Source: Chloroflexota bacterium (lineage in GTDB: Bacteria; Chloroflexota; Limnocylindria; Limnocylindrales; CSP1-4). From it: DNA of 32,208 nt. Made by a program: the position numbers and the translations under genes. Of the stretch, positions 7,682-21,103 are shown piece by piece (position 1 is the first letter of the stretch; every line of letters starts with the position of its first letter). A model generated the notes under the pieces. That model saw nothing but the letters and a program-made list of their open reading frames with translations. It did not search any database and was not told the origin of the DNA. The stretch is from positions 1 through 32,208 of the forward strand of contig JADGQJ010000005.1 of assembly GCA_017881885.1 (NCBI GenBank). The letters are read 5' to 3'.

Positions 7682-10668
7682 AGGCCGTGGCACTTCTTGT
7701 ACTTCTTGCCGGAACCGCACCAGCAATGATCGTTGCGGCCCATCCGTATCCCCGCCGGTGAGTAGCCGGGTCGGATGGCCCCGCTGGTTGTGGAGCCACC
7801 TCCACTCGAGCTCGAGCCGCTCGACATCGAGCCGCCGAACGTTCGTCCCTGCGGCAACGGCTTGGGCAGGGCCCGTCCGCCGACCGAACCGCCACGGCCA
7901 CCCGCGGCGGCAATTGCCGCGGCTGCGGCGGCGAGGGTAGTGGGACCGCCGTCTCCGGCGGACGGCTCAACCGGCTCCTCCGGCCCGCGACCCTCGATGC
8001 CCGCCGGTGGAGGCGGCGCCTGACGGATGAGCGAAACTCGGAAGATCGTCGTCGCGACCTGGTGGCGGATGAGTGCGCTCATCTCCTCGAAGAGGCCGAA
8101 GGCCTCCTTCTTGAAAGCGTTGAGCGGATCTTCCTGGGCGAACCCGCGCAGGCCGATGCCCTGGCGCATGGCATCCACCTCGGTCAGGTGCTCGACCCAG
8201 ATGGAGTCGATCGTTCGCAAGAGCACCAGACGCTCGAGAATGGCCCAGTCGTCGCCGAGCTCCTTCTGCTTCGCTTCCAGGTGCTCCGCGGCGATGTCCT
8301 TGAGATTGATGGCCACGGCCTCGCGGCTGCCGAACTCCTCGAGCGCGTCGGGCTTGGTTTCCTCGCTGGCCAGACCCATGCTCTCGAGCGCGGCCGAGAG
8401 GGCCTCGAAGTCCCAATCCTGGGCAGACATGCTGCCCGGCAGATGGCGGTCGACGATGGCGTCGATCTCGCGCTCGATGAAGGACAGGACCGTATCGGCC
8501 AGATCCTCGTTCTTGAGGACCTTGTCGCGCTCTTCGTAGATCGTTTCGCGCTGCTTGTTGATCACGTCGTCGTACTCGACGACGCGCTTTCGGATGTCGA
8601 AGTTGTAGCCCTCGACCCGGGTCTGGGCGCTCTCGATCGTCTTGGACACGAGGCGCGATTCGATCGCGGTGTCCTCGTCCAGACCGAGCCGCTCCATAAG
8701 GCCGGAGACCCGCTCGGAGGCGAACCGCTTCATCAGGTCGTCTTCGAGCGAGAGGTAGAAGCGGCTTGACCCCGGGTCGCCCTGGCGGCCGGCGCGGCCG
8801 CGCAGCTGGTTGTCGATACGGCGGGAGTCGTGGCGCTCGGTGCCGATGATGTGCAGGCCGCCCGCGGCCACTACGTGCTCGTGCTCCTCGTCGCAGAGCG
8901 CCTTGGCTTCCGCGAACGTGGCGTCGTAGGTCTCCTTGTCCACCTCGGCCGGGTTGAGGCCCTTGCGGTGGAGCATCTCGGAGGCTAGACCGGCGGGGTC
9001 GCCGCCGAGCTTGATGTCGGTGCCGCGGCCGGCCATGTTCGTTGCGATCGTGACCGCGCCCAACCGGCCGGCCTGAGCCACGATCGGGGCTTCCTTCTCG
9101 TGGAACTTGGCGTTGAGAACCTCATGCTTGACGCCCCGGCGCTTGAGCATGTCGGCAAGGTGCTCAGATTTCTCGACCGAGATGGTGCCGACGAGTACCG
9201 GCCGCCCGGCGTCGTGCATGTCGACGATCTCGTCGAGCAGGCCCAGGTACTTGCCGGTCTCGTTTCGGAAGACCAGGTCCGCCTCGTCGTCGCGGATCAT
9301 CGGCCGGTGCGTCGGGACGGCCACGACTTCGAGCTTGTAGATCTTGTGGAGCTCTTCCGCCTCGGTCATGGCCGTGCCGGTCATGCCCGAAAGCTTTGTG
9401 TAGAGCCGGAAGTAGTTCTGGAAGGTGATCGTCGCCAGGGTCACGCTCTCGCGCTGGACGTGCAGGCCTTCCTTGGCTTCGATGGCTTGATGGAGGCCCT
9501 CGCTCCAGCGGCGGCCGGGCATCTGGCGGCCGGTGAACTCGTCGACGATGACGATCTCGCCGTCCTTGACGATGTAGTCCCGGTCGAGCTTGTAGAGGGC
9601 GTGAGCCCGCAGCGCCGAGTCGAAGTAGCGCGCGAGAGTCGGGTCTTCGTCGAAGAGGTTCTTGACCCCGAGCAGCTTCTCCATCTTGGAGATGCCCTCT
9701 TCGGTCGGCGAAACAGCCTTGTCCTTTAGATCGATGAAGTAGTCGCCGCCCTCCTCGTCGCCCTCGGGCCGGCCGACCAGTCGGGGCACGAGACGCGCGA
9801 ACAGGGAGTACTTGTCGGCCGACTCTTCGGCCTGGCCGCTGATGATCAGCGGCGTCCGGGCTTCGTCGATGAGGATGTTGTCGACCTCGTCGACGATGGC
9901 GAAGAAGCGCCCGCGCTGAACCCGCTGGTCCAGTTCCGTGACCATGTTGTCGCGCAGGTAGTCGAACCCGAACTCGTTGTTGGTGCCGTATGTGATATCG
10001 GCGGCGTACGCCTCGGCCCGGGTGCACGGCCGCAGGTTGATCAGCCGCTCGTCGTTGGTGGGGTAGCCCGGCTCGAACAGGTACGAGGTGTCATGGGCGA
10101 TGACGCCCACCGAAAGGCCCAGGAAGTGGTAGATCGGCCCCATCCACTGGGCGTCACGACGGGCCAGGTAGTCGTTCACGGTGACGACATGGACGCCGCG
10201 GCCGGTGAGGCCGTTGAGAGCGACCGCGAGCGGCGCGACGAGCGTCTTGCCCTCGCCCGTCTTCATCTCCGCGATGCGACCCTGATGCAGGACGATTCCG
10301 CCCATGAGCTGGACGTCGAAGTGGCGCATGCCGAGGGTTCGCTGCATCGCCTCGCGGGTCGCGGCGAAGACTTCCGGCAGAACCTCGTCCATGGCTTCCT
10401 GGACGCGGTCGTGCTCGCGCTGGAGGCGCTCCTTCTTCAGCTCGCGGCGGCGCTCGAGCTCGGGGTGGTGGCGCTCGTCGTCGGACGGCTCTTCGGACAC
10501 GCCTGCGTCGCGGATCTCGTCGCGGATCTCGTCGATGAAGGCGCGGATCTCCGCGTCGGAGCGCGCCTGCATTTCCGGCTCGAGCTCGTTGGCCCGGTCG
10601 ACCAGGGGCTGGATGCGCCGGATCTCGCGGTCGTTCGAGTCGACGAAGCGGCTCAGGAAGCCAAGCAT
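7678..10668 (-). CDS. secA: Preprotein translocase subunit SecA
   Basis: MKTGEGKTLVAPLAVALNGLTGRGVHVVTVNDYLARRD, SGMTGTAMTEAEE, ATNMAGRGTDIKLGG, and a C-terminal SEC-C motif CWCGSGKKYKKCHG. Confidence 0.98.
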   Translation of the reverse strand: MLGFLSRFVDSNDREIRRIQPLVDRANELEPEMQARSDAEIRAFIDEIRDEIRDAGVSEEPSDDERHHPELERRRELKKERLQREHDRVQEAMDEVLPEVFAATREAMQRTLGMRHFDVQLMGGIVLHQGRIAEMKTGEGKTLVAPLAVALNGLTGRGVHVVTVNDYLARRDAQWMGPIYHFLGLSVGVIAHDTSYLFEPGYPTNDERLINLRPCTRAEAYAADITYGTNNEFGFDYLRDNMVTELDQRVQRGRFFAIVDEVDNILIDEARTPLIISGQAEESADKYSLFARLVPRLVGRPEGDEEGGDYFIDLKDKAVSPTEEGISKMEKLLGVKNLFDEDPTLARYFDSALRAHALYKLDRDYIVKDGEIVIVDEFTGRQMPGRRWSEGLHQAIEAKEGLHVQRESVTLATITFQNYFRLYTKLSGMTGTAMTEAEELHKIYKLEVVAVPTHRPMIRDDEADLVFRNETGKYLGLLDEIVDMHDAGRPVLVGTISVEKSEHLADMLKRRGVKHEVLNAKFHEKEAPIVAQAGRLGAVTIATNMAGRGTDIKLGGDPAGLASEMLHRKGLNPAEVDKETYDATFAEAKALCDEEHEHVVAAGGLHIIGTERHDSRRIDNQLRGRAGRQGDPGSSRFYLSLEDDLMKRFASERVSGLMERLGLDEDTAIESRLVSKTIESAQTRVEGYNFDIRKRVVEYDDVINKQRETIYEERDKVLKNEDLADTVLSFIEREIDAIVDRHLPGSMSAQDWDFEALSAALESMGLASEETKPDALEEFGSREAVAINLKDIAAEHLEAKQKELGDDWAILERLVLLRTIDSIWVEHLTEVDAMRQGIGLRGFAQEDPLNAFKKEAFGLFEEMSALIRHQVATTIFRVSLIRQAPPPPAGIEGRGPEEPVEPSAGDGGPTTLAAAAAAIAAAGGRGGSVGGRALPKPLPQGRTFGGSMSSGSSSSGGGSTTSGAIRPGYSPAGIRMGRNDHCWCGSGKKYKKCHGL

Positions 10669-10717
10669 TGGAGCTCACGATCGTTGGGGGCCCGTCTCGC
10701 GGGCCGGTGGAATGGGC

Positions 10718-10758
10718 GTCGTCCGAGGCGGCTTCGCCCCTCGGCGGCCTCCGACGAC
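10718..10758 (-). other. inverted repeat in secA 5' UTR
   Basis: 12-nt arms GTCGTCCGAGGC / GCCTCCGACGAC with one mismatch, between the candidate -10 and the secA ATG. Confidence 0.5.
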
Positions 10759-10790
10759 TGCCACCCGGCAGCGCCGATGGCTGGGCGGAA

Positions 10791-10796
10791 AGTATA
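10791..10796 (-). promoter_or_regulatory. candidate -10 element for secA
   Basis: Minus strand TATACT about 120 nt upstream of the secA ATG. No clear -35. Confidence 0.35.
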
Positions 10797-10855
10797 GGCC
10801 AGCGAGCCGCGAAGGCCGCGCCGCCTCGTTGCCGTGTGCCGCCCCCGCATCGTCA

Positions 10856-11086
10856 CTATCGCCAGAAGTGCGTCCCGTAGCCCAGCAGCAACAGGGCGAA
10901 GGTCAGGGCGCCGAGGGCGGCCCAGAACAAGACCGCCACGCCGGTGCGAGTCGGATTCATCTCCGTGTTGCGCATCGCGGCGGCTCGCCAGCGGCGGGAA
11001 CGCAGGCTCGTGCGCCAGTCGCGGCCGCTCTGGGACGCCGGCCGCAGGGCGCCCTGGCCGTCCGGCCGATGCAACTGCAAACTCAT
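10856..11086 (-). CDS. small membrane protein, unknown function
   Basis: 76-aa ORF from ATG 11086 with AGGAG upstream. One C-terminal TM: MNPTRTGVAVLFWAALGALTFALLLLGYGTHFWR. It is the last part of the larger track ORF 10856-11476. Confidence 0.55.
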   Translation of the reverse strand: MSLQLHRPDGQGALRPASQSGRDWRTSLRSRRWRAAAMRNTEMNPTRTGVAVLFWAALGALTFALLLLGYGTHFWR

Positions 11087-11129
11087 TGTCTGGCGGTCTC
11101 CTGTCTGCGCGACCGGGCCATCGTTCCGG

Positions 11130-12254
11130 TTAGCGGCCCGAGACGTCGATCGGCCGGGCGGGCTCGTCCGACTCGTCCGTTCGACCGTTGTCGCGGTCGC
11201 CCGGCGTCCTGTCGGACCCGATCGTGCGATCGGGTTGGCTGTCGACGTCCCAGAGAAGCATCTCCTGGGTGAAATGGACTTCGCTGGTGAAGAGAGCACC
11301 GACTGACTGGCCGCGGTGGATTCGCACGATCGCCTCGGCGATGAGCGGCGCGAGCGAGATGACTTTGAGCTTGCTGCCGCGCTTCTCGAGCGGGATCGGG
11401 ATCGAGTCGGTGACGACGACCTCGCGCAGGATCGACTCGTCGATTCGGGCCACTGCCGACTCCGACAGGACGGCATGTGTGGCGCAGGCGTACAGCTCGG
11501 TCACGCCTTCTCGCTCCAGGGCATTGACGATCTGGATCAGGGTGCCGGCGGTGTCGATCTCGTCGTCGACGATGATGGCCCGCTTGCCGCGGACGTCGCC
11601 GATGACGTTCAGAACCTCGGTCCGGTCCTGGTTGCCGATGCGGCGTTTCTCGACGATCGCCAGGGGCGCGTCCATGAGTTCGGCGAAGGTGCGGGCGCGT
11701 TTGGCAAAGCCCAGATCCGTTACTACGACGATGTTCTCGAGCTGCTTCTGGAGGAAATGGCCGGAGAGCAGGTGGACCGCCGTCAGCTCGTCGACCGGGA
11801 TGTTGAAGAAGCCCTGGATCTGGCCCTGGTGGAGATCGACGGTGAGGAGACGATTCGCGCCGGCCACGGTCATCATGTCTGCGATCAGCCGAGCGGTGAT
11901 CGGGACGCGTGGCTGGTCTTTCTTGTCCGAGCGACCGTATCCGTAGTACGGCACGACGGCGGTGATCCGGCCCGCGCTGGCTCGCTTGAAGGCGTCGATC
12001 ATGATCAGAAGTTCCATGATCGATTGGTTGACCGGGCGCGAGGTGGGCTGGATCAGGAAGACGTCCTTCTCGCGGGCGTTGTCGATGATCCGGACGAAGA
12101 TGTTCTCGTTGGCGAATTCGAAGACTTCCGCGCGACCGAGGTCGATGTTGAGATAGCGGCAGATGTTGCGGGCCAGCTCCGGGTTGGCGTTGCCGGTGTA
12201 CACATCGAACTGATCTGCACCGACTGCCGACTTGCGTATCTCGCTGCCGCTCAA
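11130..12254 (-). CDS. prs: Ribose-phosphate pyrophosphokinase
   Basis: [78 protein letters not shown] start overlaps the gyrA stop. Confidence 0.96.
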   Translation of the reverse strand: MSGSEIRKSAVGADQFDVYTGNANPELARNICRYLNIDLGRAEVFEFANENIFVRIIDNAREKDVFLIQPTSRPVNQSIMELLIMIDAFKRASAGRITAVVPYYGYGRSDKKDQPRVPITARLIADMMTVAGANRLLTVDLHQGQIQGFFNIPVDELTAVHLLSGHFLQKQLENIVVVTDLGFAKRARTFAELMDAPLAIVEKRRIGNQDRTEVLNVIGDVRGKRAIIVDDEIDTAGTLIQIVNALEREGVTELYACATHAVLSESAVARIDESILREVVVTDSIPIPLEKRGSKLKVISLAPLIAEAIVRIHRGQSVGALFTSEVHFTQEMLLWDVDSQPDRTIGSDRTPGDRDNGRTDESDEPARPIDVSGR

Positions 12255-14812
12255 CTCGTGGCTCCGCTTTCGGGCACTGGAGGGGTTCCTGCCGGACCCT
12301 CATTGTCCGCCAAGCCACCCCGTTGTGCCAGACCGGCTCGGAATGCGGCGATCCCGACGACTTTGTCGCCGACGTTGAGCCGCATGACGATCACGCCCCG
12401 CGCGCCGGAGGAATATCGGTTGATGGTGTTCGTCTCCGTCCGAACCACCTGGCCGCCGGCGCTGATGAGGAGCAACTCCTCGTCCTGCTCGTTGACCTGC
12501 TGGACGGCGGCCACGTCGCCGGTCTTCTTGCCCTCGAGCGAGATGAGCCGGACGCCCTGGCTGCCGCGATGCATGGGCCGGAACTCGGTCAGCGGGACGC
12601 GCTTGCCGTAGCCGGTCTCCGTCAGAACCAGGAGATCGGAGGTGGGCTGGACCACGCTCATGCCGACGACACGGTCGGTGGAACTGGCCAGCCTGATGCC
12701 GATCACTCCGGCCGCCGGCCGGCCCATCGGCCGGACCTCGTCCTCCGGGAAGCGGGCGATCTTGCCCTGAGCCGTTGCGACGATGACGTCGTCCTTGCCG
12801 GTGGCCACGTCGACCCACGCCAGCTCGTCGTCGGGCGCGATGGTGATCGCGATGATGCCGCTGGAGCGAACCTTCTCGAACTGTTCGAGCGGGCTCTTCT
12901 TGACGATCCCGTTGCGGGTGGCCATCACGAGGAACTTGCCGGGCATGAAGTCGGACAGGGTGATCGTCGCCATCGGCACTTCGCCCGGCTCCACCTGGAC
13001 GCCGGGGAGGTTGATGATCGCGATCCCCTTGGCCTGGCGGCTGGCATCGACGATGGTGTGGACCTTGGCCGAAAACACGCGGCCCCGGTTGGTGAAGAAG
13101 AGCGCCCAGTCGTGAGTGTTGGCGACGAGGAGATGCTCGACGGCGTCTTCCTCGCGGGTCACGTGGCCGATGATCCCCTTGCCGCCTCGCCCCTGGCGAC
13201 GGTAGGTGGCGACCGGCTGGCGCTTGATGTAGCCGCGCCGGCTGATCGTGACGACGACATCCTCGTCCGCGATCAGGTCCTCGTCGGTCATCTCGCGGCT
13301 GGAGTCGTCGACGATCCGGGTCCGGCGGGCGCCCGCGTACTTGGCCTTGATGGCGCTGAGTTCGTCGGTGATGACGGCCAGGATGCGCGACGGGTTGGCC
13401 AGGATCTCCTCCAGCTCGGCGATGAGCTGGATTACCTCGAGATACTCGTCTTCGATCTTCTTGCGCTCGAGAGCAGCCAGGCGAGCCAGGCGCATGTCCA
13501 GGATCGCCTGGGCCTGGAGTTCCGAGAGCGCAAATCGCGAGATCAGGTTCTTGCGAGCCGTGTCCACATCGGCCGATTCGCGGATGGTCCGGATCACCGC
13601 GTCGAGGTTGTCGAGGGCGATCTTGAGGCCTTCCAAGATGTGCGCCCGGGCCCGCGCCTTCTCCAGGTCGAACTCCGTGCGCCGGCGGACGATGATGCGG
13701 CGGTGGTCGATGTAGTGCTGCAGGACGGCCTTGAGCGAGAGCGTCTGCGGCTGTCCGTCGACCAGCGCCAGCATGTTCATGTTGAACGCGACCTGCATCG
13801 CAGTGTGCTTGAACAGGTTGTTCAGCACCCGGTGCGGGTCGGCGTCGCGCTTGATCTCGATGTAGATGCGCATGCCGTCGCGATCCGACTCGTCGCGAAG
13901 GTCGGCGATCCCCTCGATCTTCTTGGCGGTGACGAGCTCGGCCATCTTCTCGAGCAGCGCGGACTTGTTCACCTGGTACGGCAGCTCGGTGACGATGATC
14001 GCCATCCGGTCGCGGCGAGTCTCCTCGAAGGCGACCTGGGCACGAACGACCACGCGACCCCGGCCGTGGGCGTACATCTCGCGGATTGCGTCGACCGTCT
14101 CGCTCTCGCCGGTGATCGGGTTGCGGCGGGTCTCGAGGCGGTACATCGTGCCGCCGGTCGGAAAGTCGGGACCGAGGACGTATTTGCAGAGATCGTCGGA
14201 GGTGAGATCCGGGTCCTTGATGAGCGCCTGCGCGGCGTCGCAAACCTCGCCCAGGTGGTGAGGCGGAATGTTCGTCGCCATGCCGACGGCGATTCCGGAC
14301 GAGCCGTTGACCAGGAGGTTCGGAAGCTTGGCCGGCAGAACCGTCGGCTCTTTCTGGGTGCCGTCGTAGTTCTCGACGAAGTCGACGGTGTTCTTGTCGA
14401 TGTCGGCCAGCATCTCGGCCGAGATGGCGGTCAGCCGGGCCTCGGTGTAGCGCATCGCCGCGGCGCTGTCGCCGTCGATTGAACCGAAGTTGCCCTGGCC
14501 GTCGACCAGCGGGTAGCGCATCGAGAAGTCCTGGGCCAGGCGGACCAGGGTGTCGTAGATGGCGGCATCGCCGTGCGGGTGGTACTTGCCCATCACGTCG
14601 CCGACGATCGCGGCGCACTTGCGATAGGAGGATGTGGCCGAGAGGCCCATCTCGCCCATCGCGAAGAGGATGCGGCGATGAACCGGCTTGAGGCCGTCGC
14701 GGACATCGGGCAGCGCGCGAGCCACGATGACGCTCATGGCGTAGTCGAGATAGCTCGTCCGCATCTCGTCTTCGAGGCGGATAACTCGGACCCGGCCCAG
14801 ATTGTCGGTCAC
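12251..14812 (-). CDS. gyrA: DNA gyrase subunit A
   Basis: [49 protein letters not shown], GyrA box-like QGRGGKG. Confidence 0.97.
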   Translation of the reverse strand: MTDNLGRVRVIRLEDEMRTSYLDYAMSVIVARALPDVRDGLKPVHRRILFAMGEMGLSATSSYRKCAAIVGDVMGKYHPHGDAAIYDTLVRLAQDFSMRYPLVDGQGNFGSIDGDSAAAMRYTEARLTAISAEMLADIDKNTVDFVENYDGTQKEPTVLPAKLPNLLVNGSSGIAVGMATNIPPHHLGEVCDAAQALIKDPDLTSDDLCKYVLGPDFPTGGTMYRLETRRNPITGESETVDAIREMYAHGRGRVVVRAQVAFEETRRDRMAIIVTELPYQVNKSALLEKMAELVTAKKIEGIADLRDESDRDGMRIYIEIKRDADPHRVLNNLFKHTAMQVAFNMNMLALVDGQPQTLSLKAVLQHYIDHRRIIVRRRTEFDLEKARARAHILEGLKIALDNLDAVIRTIRESADVDTARKNLISRFALSELQAQAILDMRLARLAALERKKIEDEYLEVIQLIAELEEILANPSRILAVITDELSAIKAKYAGARRTRIVDDSSREMTDEDLIADEDVVVTISRRGYIKRQPVATYRRQGRGGKGIIGHVTREEDAVEHLLVANTHDWALFFTNRGRVFSAKVHTIVDASRQAKGIAIINLPGVQVEPGEVPMATITLSDFMPGKFLVMATRNGIVKKSPLEQFEKVRSSGIIAITIAPDDELAWVDVATGKDDVIVATAQGKIARFPEDEVRPMGRPAAGVIGIRLASSTDRVVGMSVVQPTSDLLVLTETGYGKRVPLTEFRPMHRGSQGVRLISLEGKKTGDVAAVQQVNEQDEELLLISAGGQVVRTETNTINRYSSGARGVIVMRLNVGDKVVGIAAFRAGLAQRGGLADNEGPAGTPPVPESGATS

Positions 14813-15788
14813 TGTGCGCTAATCCTCCGGGTTGTGTCTTCGGAACGCGGCGTGGCGCCGGCGTTTAGGAATGCTGCCGTTGCCGCGGCGGCGCGGGATG
14901 TGGAAGGGGCCCCGGGCCGGCGTCGGATGCCGTCCAGGCTGGTCTTGAACCGAGCGGCCGTCTCGGAGGGAAGCTTGGATACGGAGTCGCGGATCACCCA
15001 CGCCCGGTGGCCGTCGTCGGTCGATCGGGCAGTTTCGGTCTCAGCCCCCAGGAAGGCGGCGGTGGCGTCGGGATCGAGTTGGGCGAAGGTCCGAAGCGCC
15101 CACGAAAGTGACTTCTGGACGTCGGGCTCCGAGTCGCCGATCAACTGGCCTATCAGCGCCAGGCCGTGCTCGCGGACGGGAGCGTCCTTCCCGCCGGGAA
15201 TACCGCGGACGTGCGGCATCGTCGCGAGGGCGGAGCCGACGAGGCGGCGCTCCCAGCGCGAGGGCGAGTAGACGAGCTGCTCCAGCTCGGACCAGCGACG
15301 GGAGTCTCGGAGGATTCCCTCGCCGTAGGGATGGGCCAGCGTGTCGACGGTGATCCACTCGTCCGCTTCCCGGGCGGCGCGGCGCAGGAGCTGCCACGTC
15401 CGCTCCGGGTCCGTGGGCAGCACGCGGCCCAGGTTCCACATACCGAACCAGCGGATCTCGCGCAGGTCCTCGCGCAAGAGGCAGTCGATAACGCCCACGA
15501 GGAGTGAGGTAGAGGCATCGCGGGTGCCGCGCTTGAAGGCCTTGTGGGCCGCCTCCATGAGGGGCAGGCGCACGCCGAGAATCGGCCCAAGGCCCGGAGC
15601 GACGGAGCTCGAGCCGGCTGCGTAAACCGGATCGGCGAGGACCTCGAAGCCCTGCTTCAGGGCTGCGATGAAAGCGTCCGGGTCCTGGACGAGCTCCGCC
15701 AGCCTCTCGCCGAGCGCGGTTGCCTCTGCCACGTGCTCCGCCACGAAGCGGTTCGATGCGGCGGTGATCTCGGACTCGCCGACGGCGC

Positions 15789-15792
<4 letters not shown>
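14809..15792 (-). CDS. DNA alkylation repair (AlkD/HEAT-like) family protein, putative
   Basis: From ATG 15792: [33 protein letters not shown]...[14 protein letters not shown]...[16 protein letters not shown]...[15 protein letters not shown] resembles an AlkD-like helical-repeat protein. Confidence 0.65.
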
Positions 15793-19174
<3,382 letters not shown>

Positions 19175-19178
<4 letters not shown>

Positions 19179-20029
19179 TGCTCGCCCCCACTCGCGGCGC
19201 TGGGCTTTGCCCCGTGGCCGGTGGCGCCGTCCTTGGCGATGTCGGCAAGTTCCGGATGAATGGGCCTCCCGTCGCGGGCCCGCAACTCCGCGGCGAGGGC
19301 GGCGTATGCCTCAGCCCCCTTGGAGTCGGGACGGTAGAGCGCGATTGGGAGGCCGTAGCTGGGGGCCTCCGACAGGCGGACGCTGCGTGGAATGATCGTG
19401 TCGAAGACCGTGGGCCCGAGGTACTTTCGGACTTCGGCGTCGACCTCGGCCGACAGATTCGTGCGCGGGTCGTACATCGTCAGCACGACACCTTTGATGG
19501 CGAGATCCGGATTGAGGTGATTCCGGACGAGATTGATAGTCGCTATCAGCTGCGAGAGCCCTTCGAGCGCGTAGTACTCGCACTGGATCGGGATCACGAC
19601 GGCGTCGGCGGCGGTAAGTGCGTTGACGGTGAGCAGGCCCAGGGAGGGAGGGCAGTCCAGCACGATGTAGTCGTATGTGGACACGAGCTCGCTGAGGATT
19701 CGAGCGAGACGTCGCTCACGCTGGGGAAGCGGTGCCAACTCGACTTCGGCACCGGCCAGCGAGATCGACGACGGCACGATCGAGAGGTTCGCGACCGTCG
19801 TCGGAACGACCAGGTCCGTGACCCGGGCGTTTTCGATTATGGCCTCGTACACGGAGTGCCCGATCTCGCCGCGATCCAGCCCGAAGCCGCTTGTGGCATT
19901 GCCCTGGGGGTCAAGATCGATAACGAGAACGGAGTCTCCGGCGAGAGCCAGGTAGGTAGCCAGGTTGACTACCGTGGTGGTTTTGCCGACGCCACCTTTC
20001 TGGTTGGCGCAGGCGATGATCTGGCCCAA
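19175..20029 (-). CDS. parA: Chromosome partitioning ATPase ParA (Soj)
   Basis: IIACANQKGGVGKTTTVVNLATYLALAG (deviant Walker A), VLVIDLDPQGNATSGFG, DYIVLDCPPSLGLLTVNAL. Confidence 0.97.
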
Positions 20030-20053
20030 TCAGGTCCCCGTTTCGGTGGTCGG

Positions 20054-20073
20054 AATGCTTGAATTCTAGCATT
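20054..20073. promoter_or_regulatory. 20-bp near-perfect palindrome overlapping parA extended -10
   Basis: AATGCTTGAATTCTAGCATT, with one mismatched base pair. The minus strand contains TGCTAGAAT (extended -10), about 35 nt upstream of the parA ATG. Confidence 0.6.
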
Positions 20074-20236
20074 TTGGGCCGGTTTCCGAATTCCGGAGCG
20101 CCCTCGAACCCCGCGGCGAGCATCAAACTCGTGTTCTCTCGGAGTCTTTGGGTGCCGGGAACCACCATACGCACTCAGCCTTTGCGCCGAGTTACTTCGC
20201 GTTGCACTCGCGGCGAATGGCCCGCCACGCTGCGAG

Positions 20237-20252
20237 TGTTTCACGTGGAACG
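20237..20252. promoter_or_regulatory. parS site 1
   Basis: TGTTTCACGTGGAACG, closely matching the parS family consensus TGTTTCACGTG(A/G)AACA. Confidence 0.88.
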
Positions 20253-20297
20253 GCATGCCCCGCCTCCCGTCGGAGCCACTGCCCGCCACGCCGCGAG

Positions 20298-20313
20298 TGT
20301 TTCACGTGGAACG
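20298..20313. promoter_or_regulatory. parS site 2
   Basis: TGTTTCACGTGGAACG, exactly 61 bp from site 1. Confidence 0.88.
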
Positions 20314-20358
20314 GCATGCCCCGCCTCCCGTCGGAGCCACTGCCCGCCACGCCGCGAG

Positions 20359-20374
20359 TGTTTCACGTGGAACG
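20359..20374. promoter_or_regulatory. parS site 3
   Basis: TGTTTCACGTGGAACG, exactly 61 bp from site 2. Confidence 0.88.
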
Positions 20375-20492
20375 GCCCGAAGCGTGTCGTTTCGGCTGCC
20401 GACCGAAACGAAGAGGGTCCAGAGCACGCCTGCGGGGTGTTGACGGCCGCAAGACCCGCGCAGCACCGGTGCCACCGGACGATTGCCGTCGT

Positions 20493-20521
20493 TTGTTCAG
20501 GATTGCCTCCCGGCCTATACT
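20493..20521 (+). promoter_or_regulatory. candidate promoter for mreD-PBP2-rodA
   Basis: TTGTTC-17 bp-TATACT. Confidence 0.5.
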
Positions 20522-20595
20522 CCCGAGGTCGTGCCGCCACCCGGCCTCTTCTTCCGGCCGGAGCGCTCCCCAAGTCAACCTCAAGACAGGCATCA

Positions 20596-21093
20596 ATGGG
20601 TCCCGTACTCGCCGCGTTAGGCGCTGCAATAGCGGCGGTCATGGAAGTGACGGTCGCCTCGCGGATCCACATCGCCGACGCACAACCCCAAATCGTTCTC
20701 GTGATTGCCATCCTCCTCACGCTGGTTATCGGCTTCGAGGAGGGCCTCGCATGGGCTTTCGTCGGCGGATTGTTCGTCGACCTTCTGGCCTTCCGACCGC
20801 TCGGCTCGACTATCTTCGGTCTCCTCGTCGTGGTCGGATTGGCGGCGGCTCTTAGCCCGATCCTGATTCGAATTCGATTCGCCAGCCCGCTCGTGGGCGT
20901 GATGTTGTTCACCCCCGTATTCATAATCCTTTCGACCGTAACGACCGGCCTCCTCCGGCCACCGGCTCCCGTGCTGCGCGTGTCCAACATGGCCGCGGCG
21001 ATGCTGGCAAACGTCCTCTTCGGAGCCCTGGTGGCCCCTCTGTTCATTGCCGTCCGCAGGCGGTGGGAGCAGCGGGAGCGCCTCAGCTGGTAA
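20596..21093 (+). CDS. mreD: Rod shape-determining protein MreD
   Basis: 165 aa, multi-TM: VIAILLTLVIGFEEGLAWAFVGGLFVDLLAFRPLGSTIFGLLVVVGLAAA. Followed by PBP2 and rodA. Confidence 0.85.
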   Translation: MGPVLAALGAAIAAVMEVTVASRIHIADAQPQIVLVIAILLTLVIGFEEGLAWAFVGGLFVDLLAFRPLGSTIFGLLVVVGLAAALSPILIRIRFASPLVGVMLFTPVFIILSTVTTGLLRPPAPVLRVSNMAAAMLANVLFGALVAPLFIAVRRRWEQRERLSW

Positions 21094-21103
21094 GGAGGCG
21101 CCC

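Larger units (their letters stand above)
20220..20376. repeat. 61-bp tandem repeat (about 2.6 copies), each copy carrying a parS-like site
   Basis: Units start at 20220, 20281 and 20342. Copies 1 and 2 differ at one base; copy 3 is truncated after the parS. Confidence 0.95.

Noticed and set aside
7678-7726. YdcF start at 7726 as in the track
   Set aside because: This would overlap the secA zinc-motif codons by 49 nt. A GTG overlapping the secA stop (7681) gives a normal N-terminus with the TM helix.
13156-13167. GGTCACGTGGCC in gyrA as an extra parS
   Set aside because: Only the CACGTG core is shared; the flanks do not fit the consensus.
12323-14482. 719-aa plus-strand ORF antisense to gyrA
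   Set aside because: Mirror of high-GC codon usage opposite an unambiguous gyrA. The sequence is Asp/Val/Leu/Arg-rich with no recognisable domain.
12300-14618. 772-aa minus-strand out-of-frame ORF within gyrA
   Set aside because: Arg/Gly/Pro/His-rich frame-shadow translation of gyrA.
20220-20376. CRISPR-like array
   Set aside because: The whole 61-bp unit including the spacer is duplicated, so there are no unique spacers, and no cas genes are nearby. The CACGTG core identifies parS.
20148-20855. Plus-strand ORFs (235 aa, 344 aa) running through the parS repeat
   Set aside because: The repeated peptide ARHAASVSRGTACPASRRSHCP is just translation of the 61-bp repeat. The real CDS begins at mreD ATG 20596.
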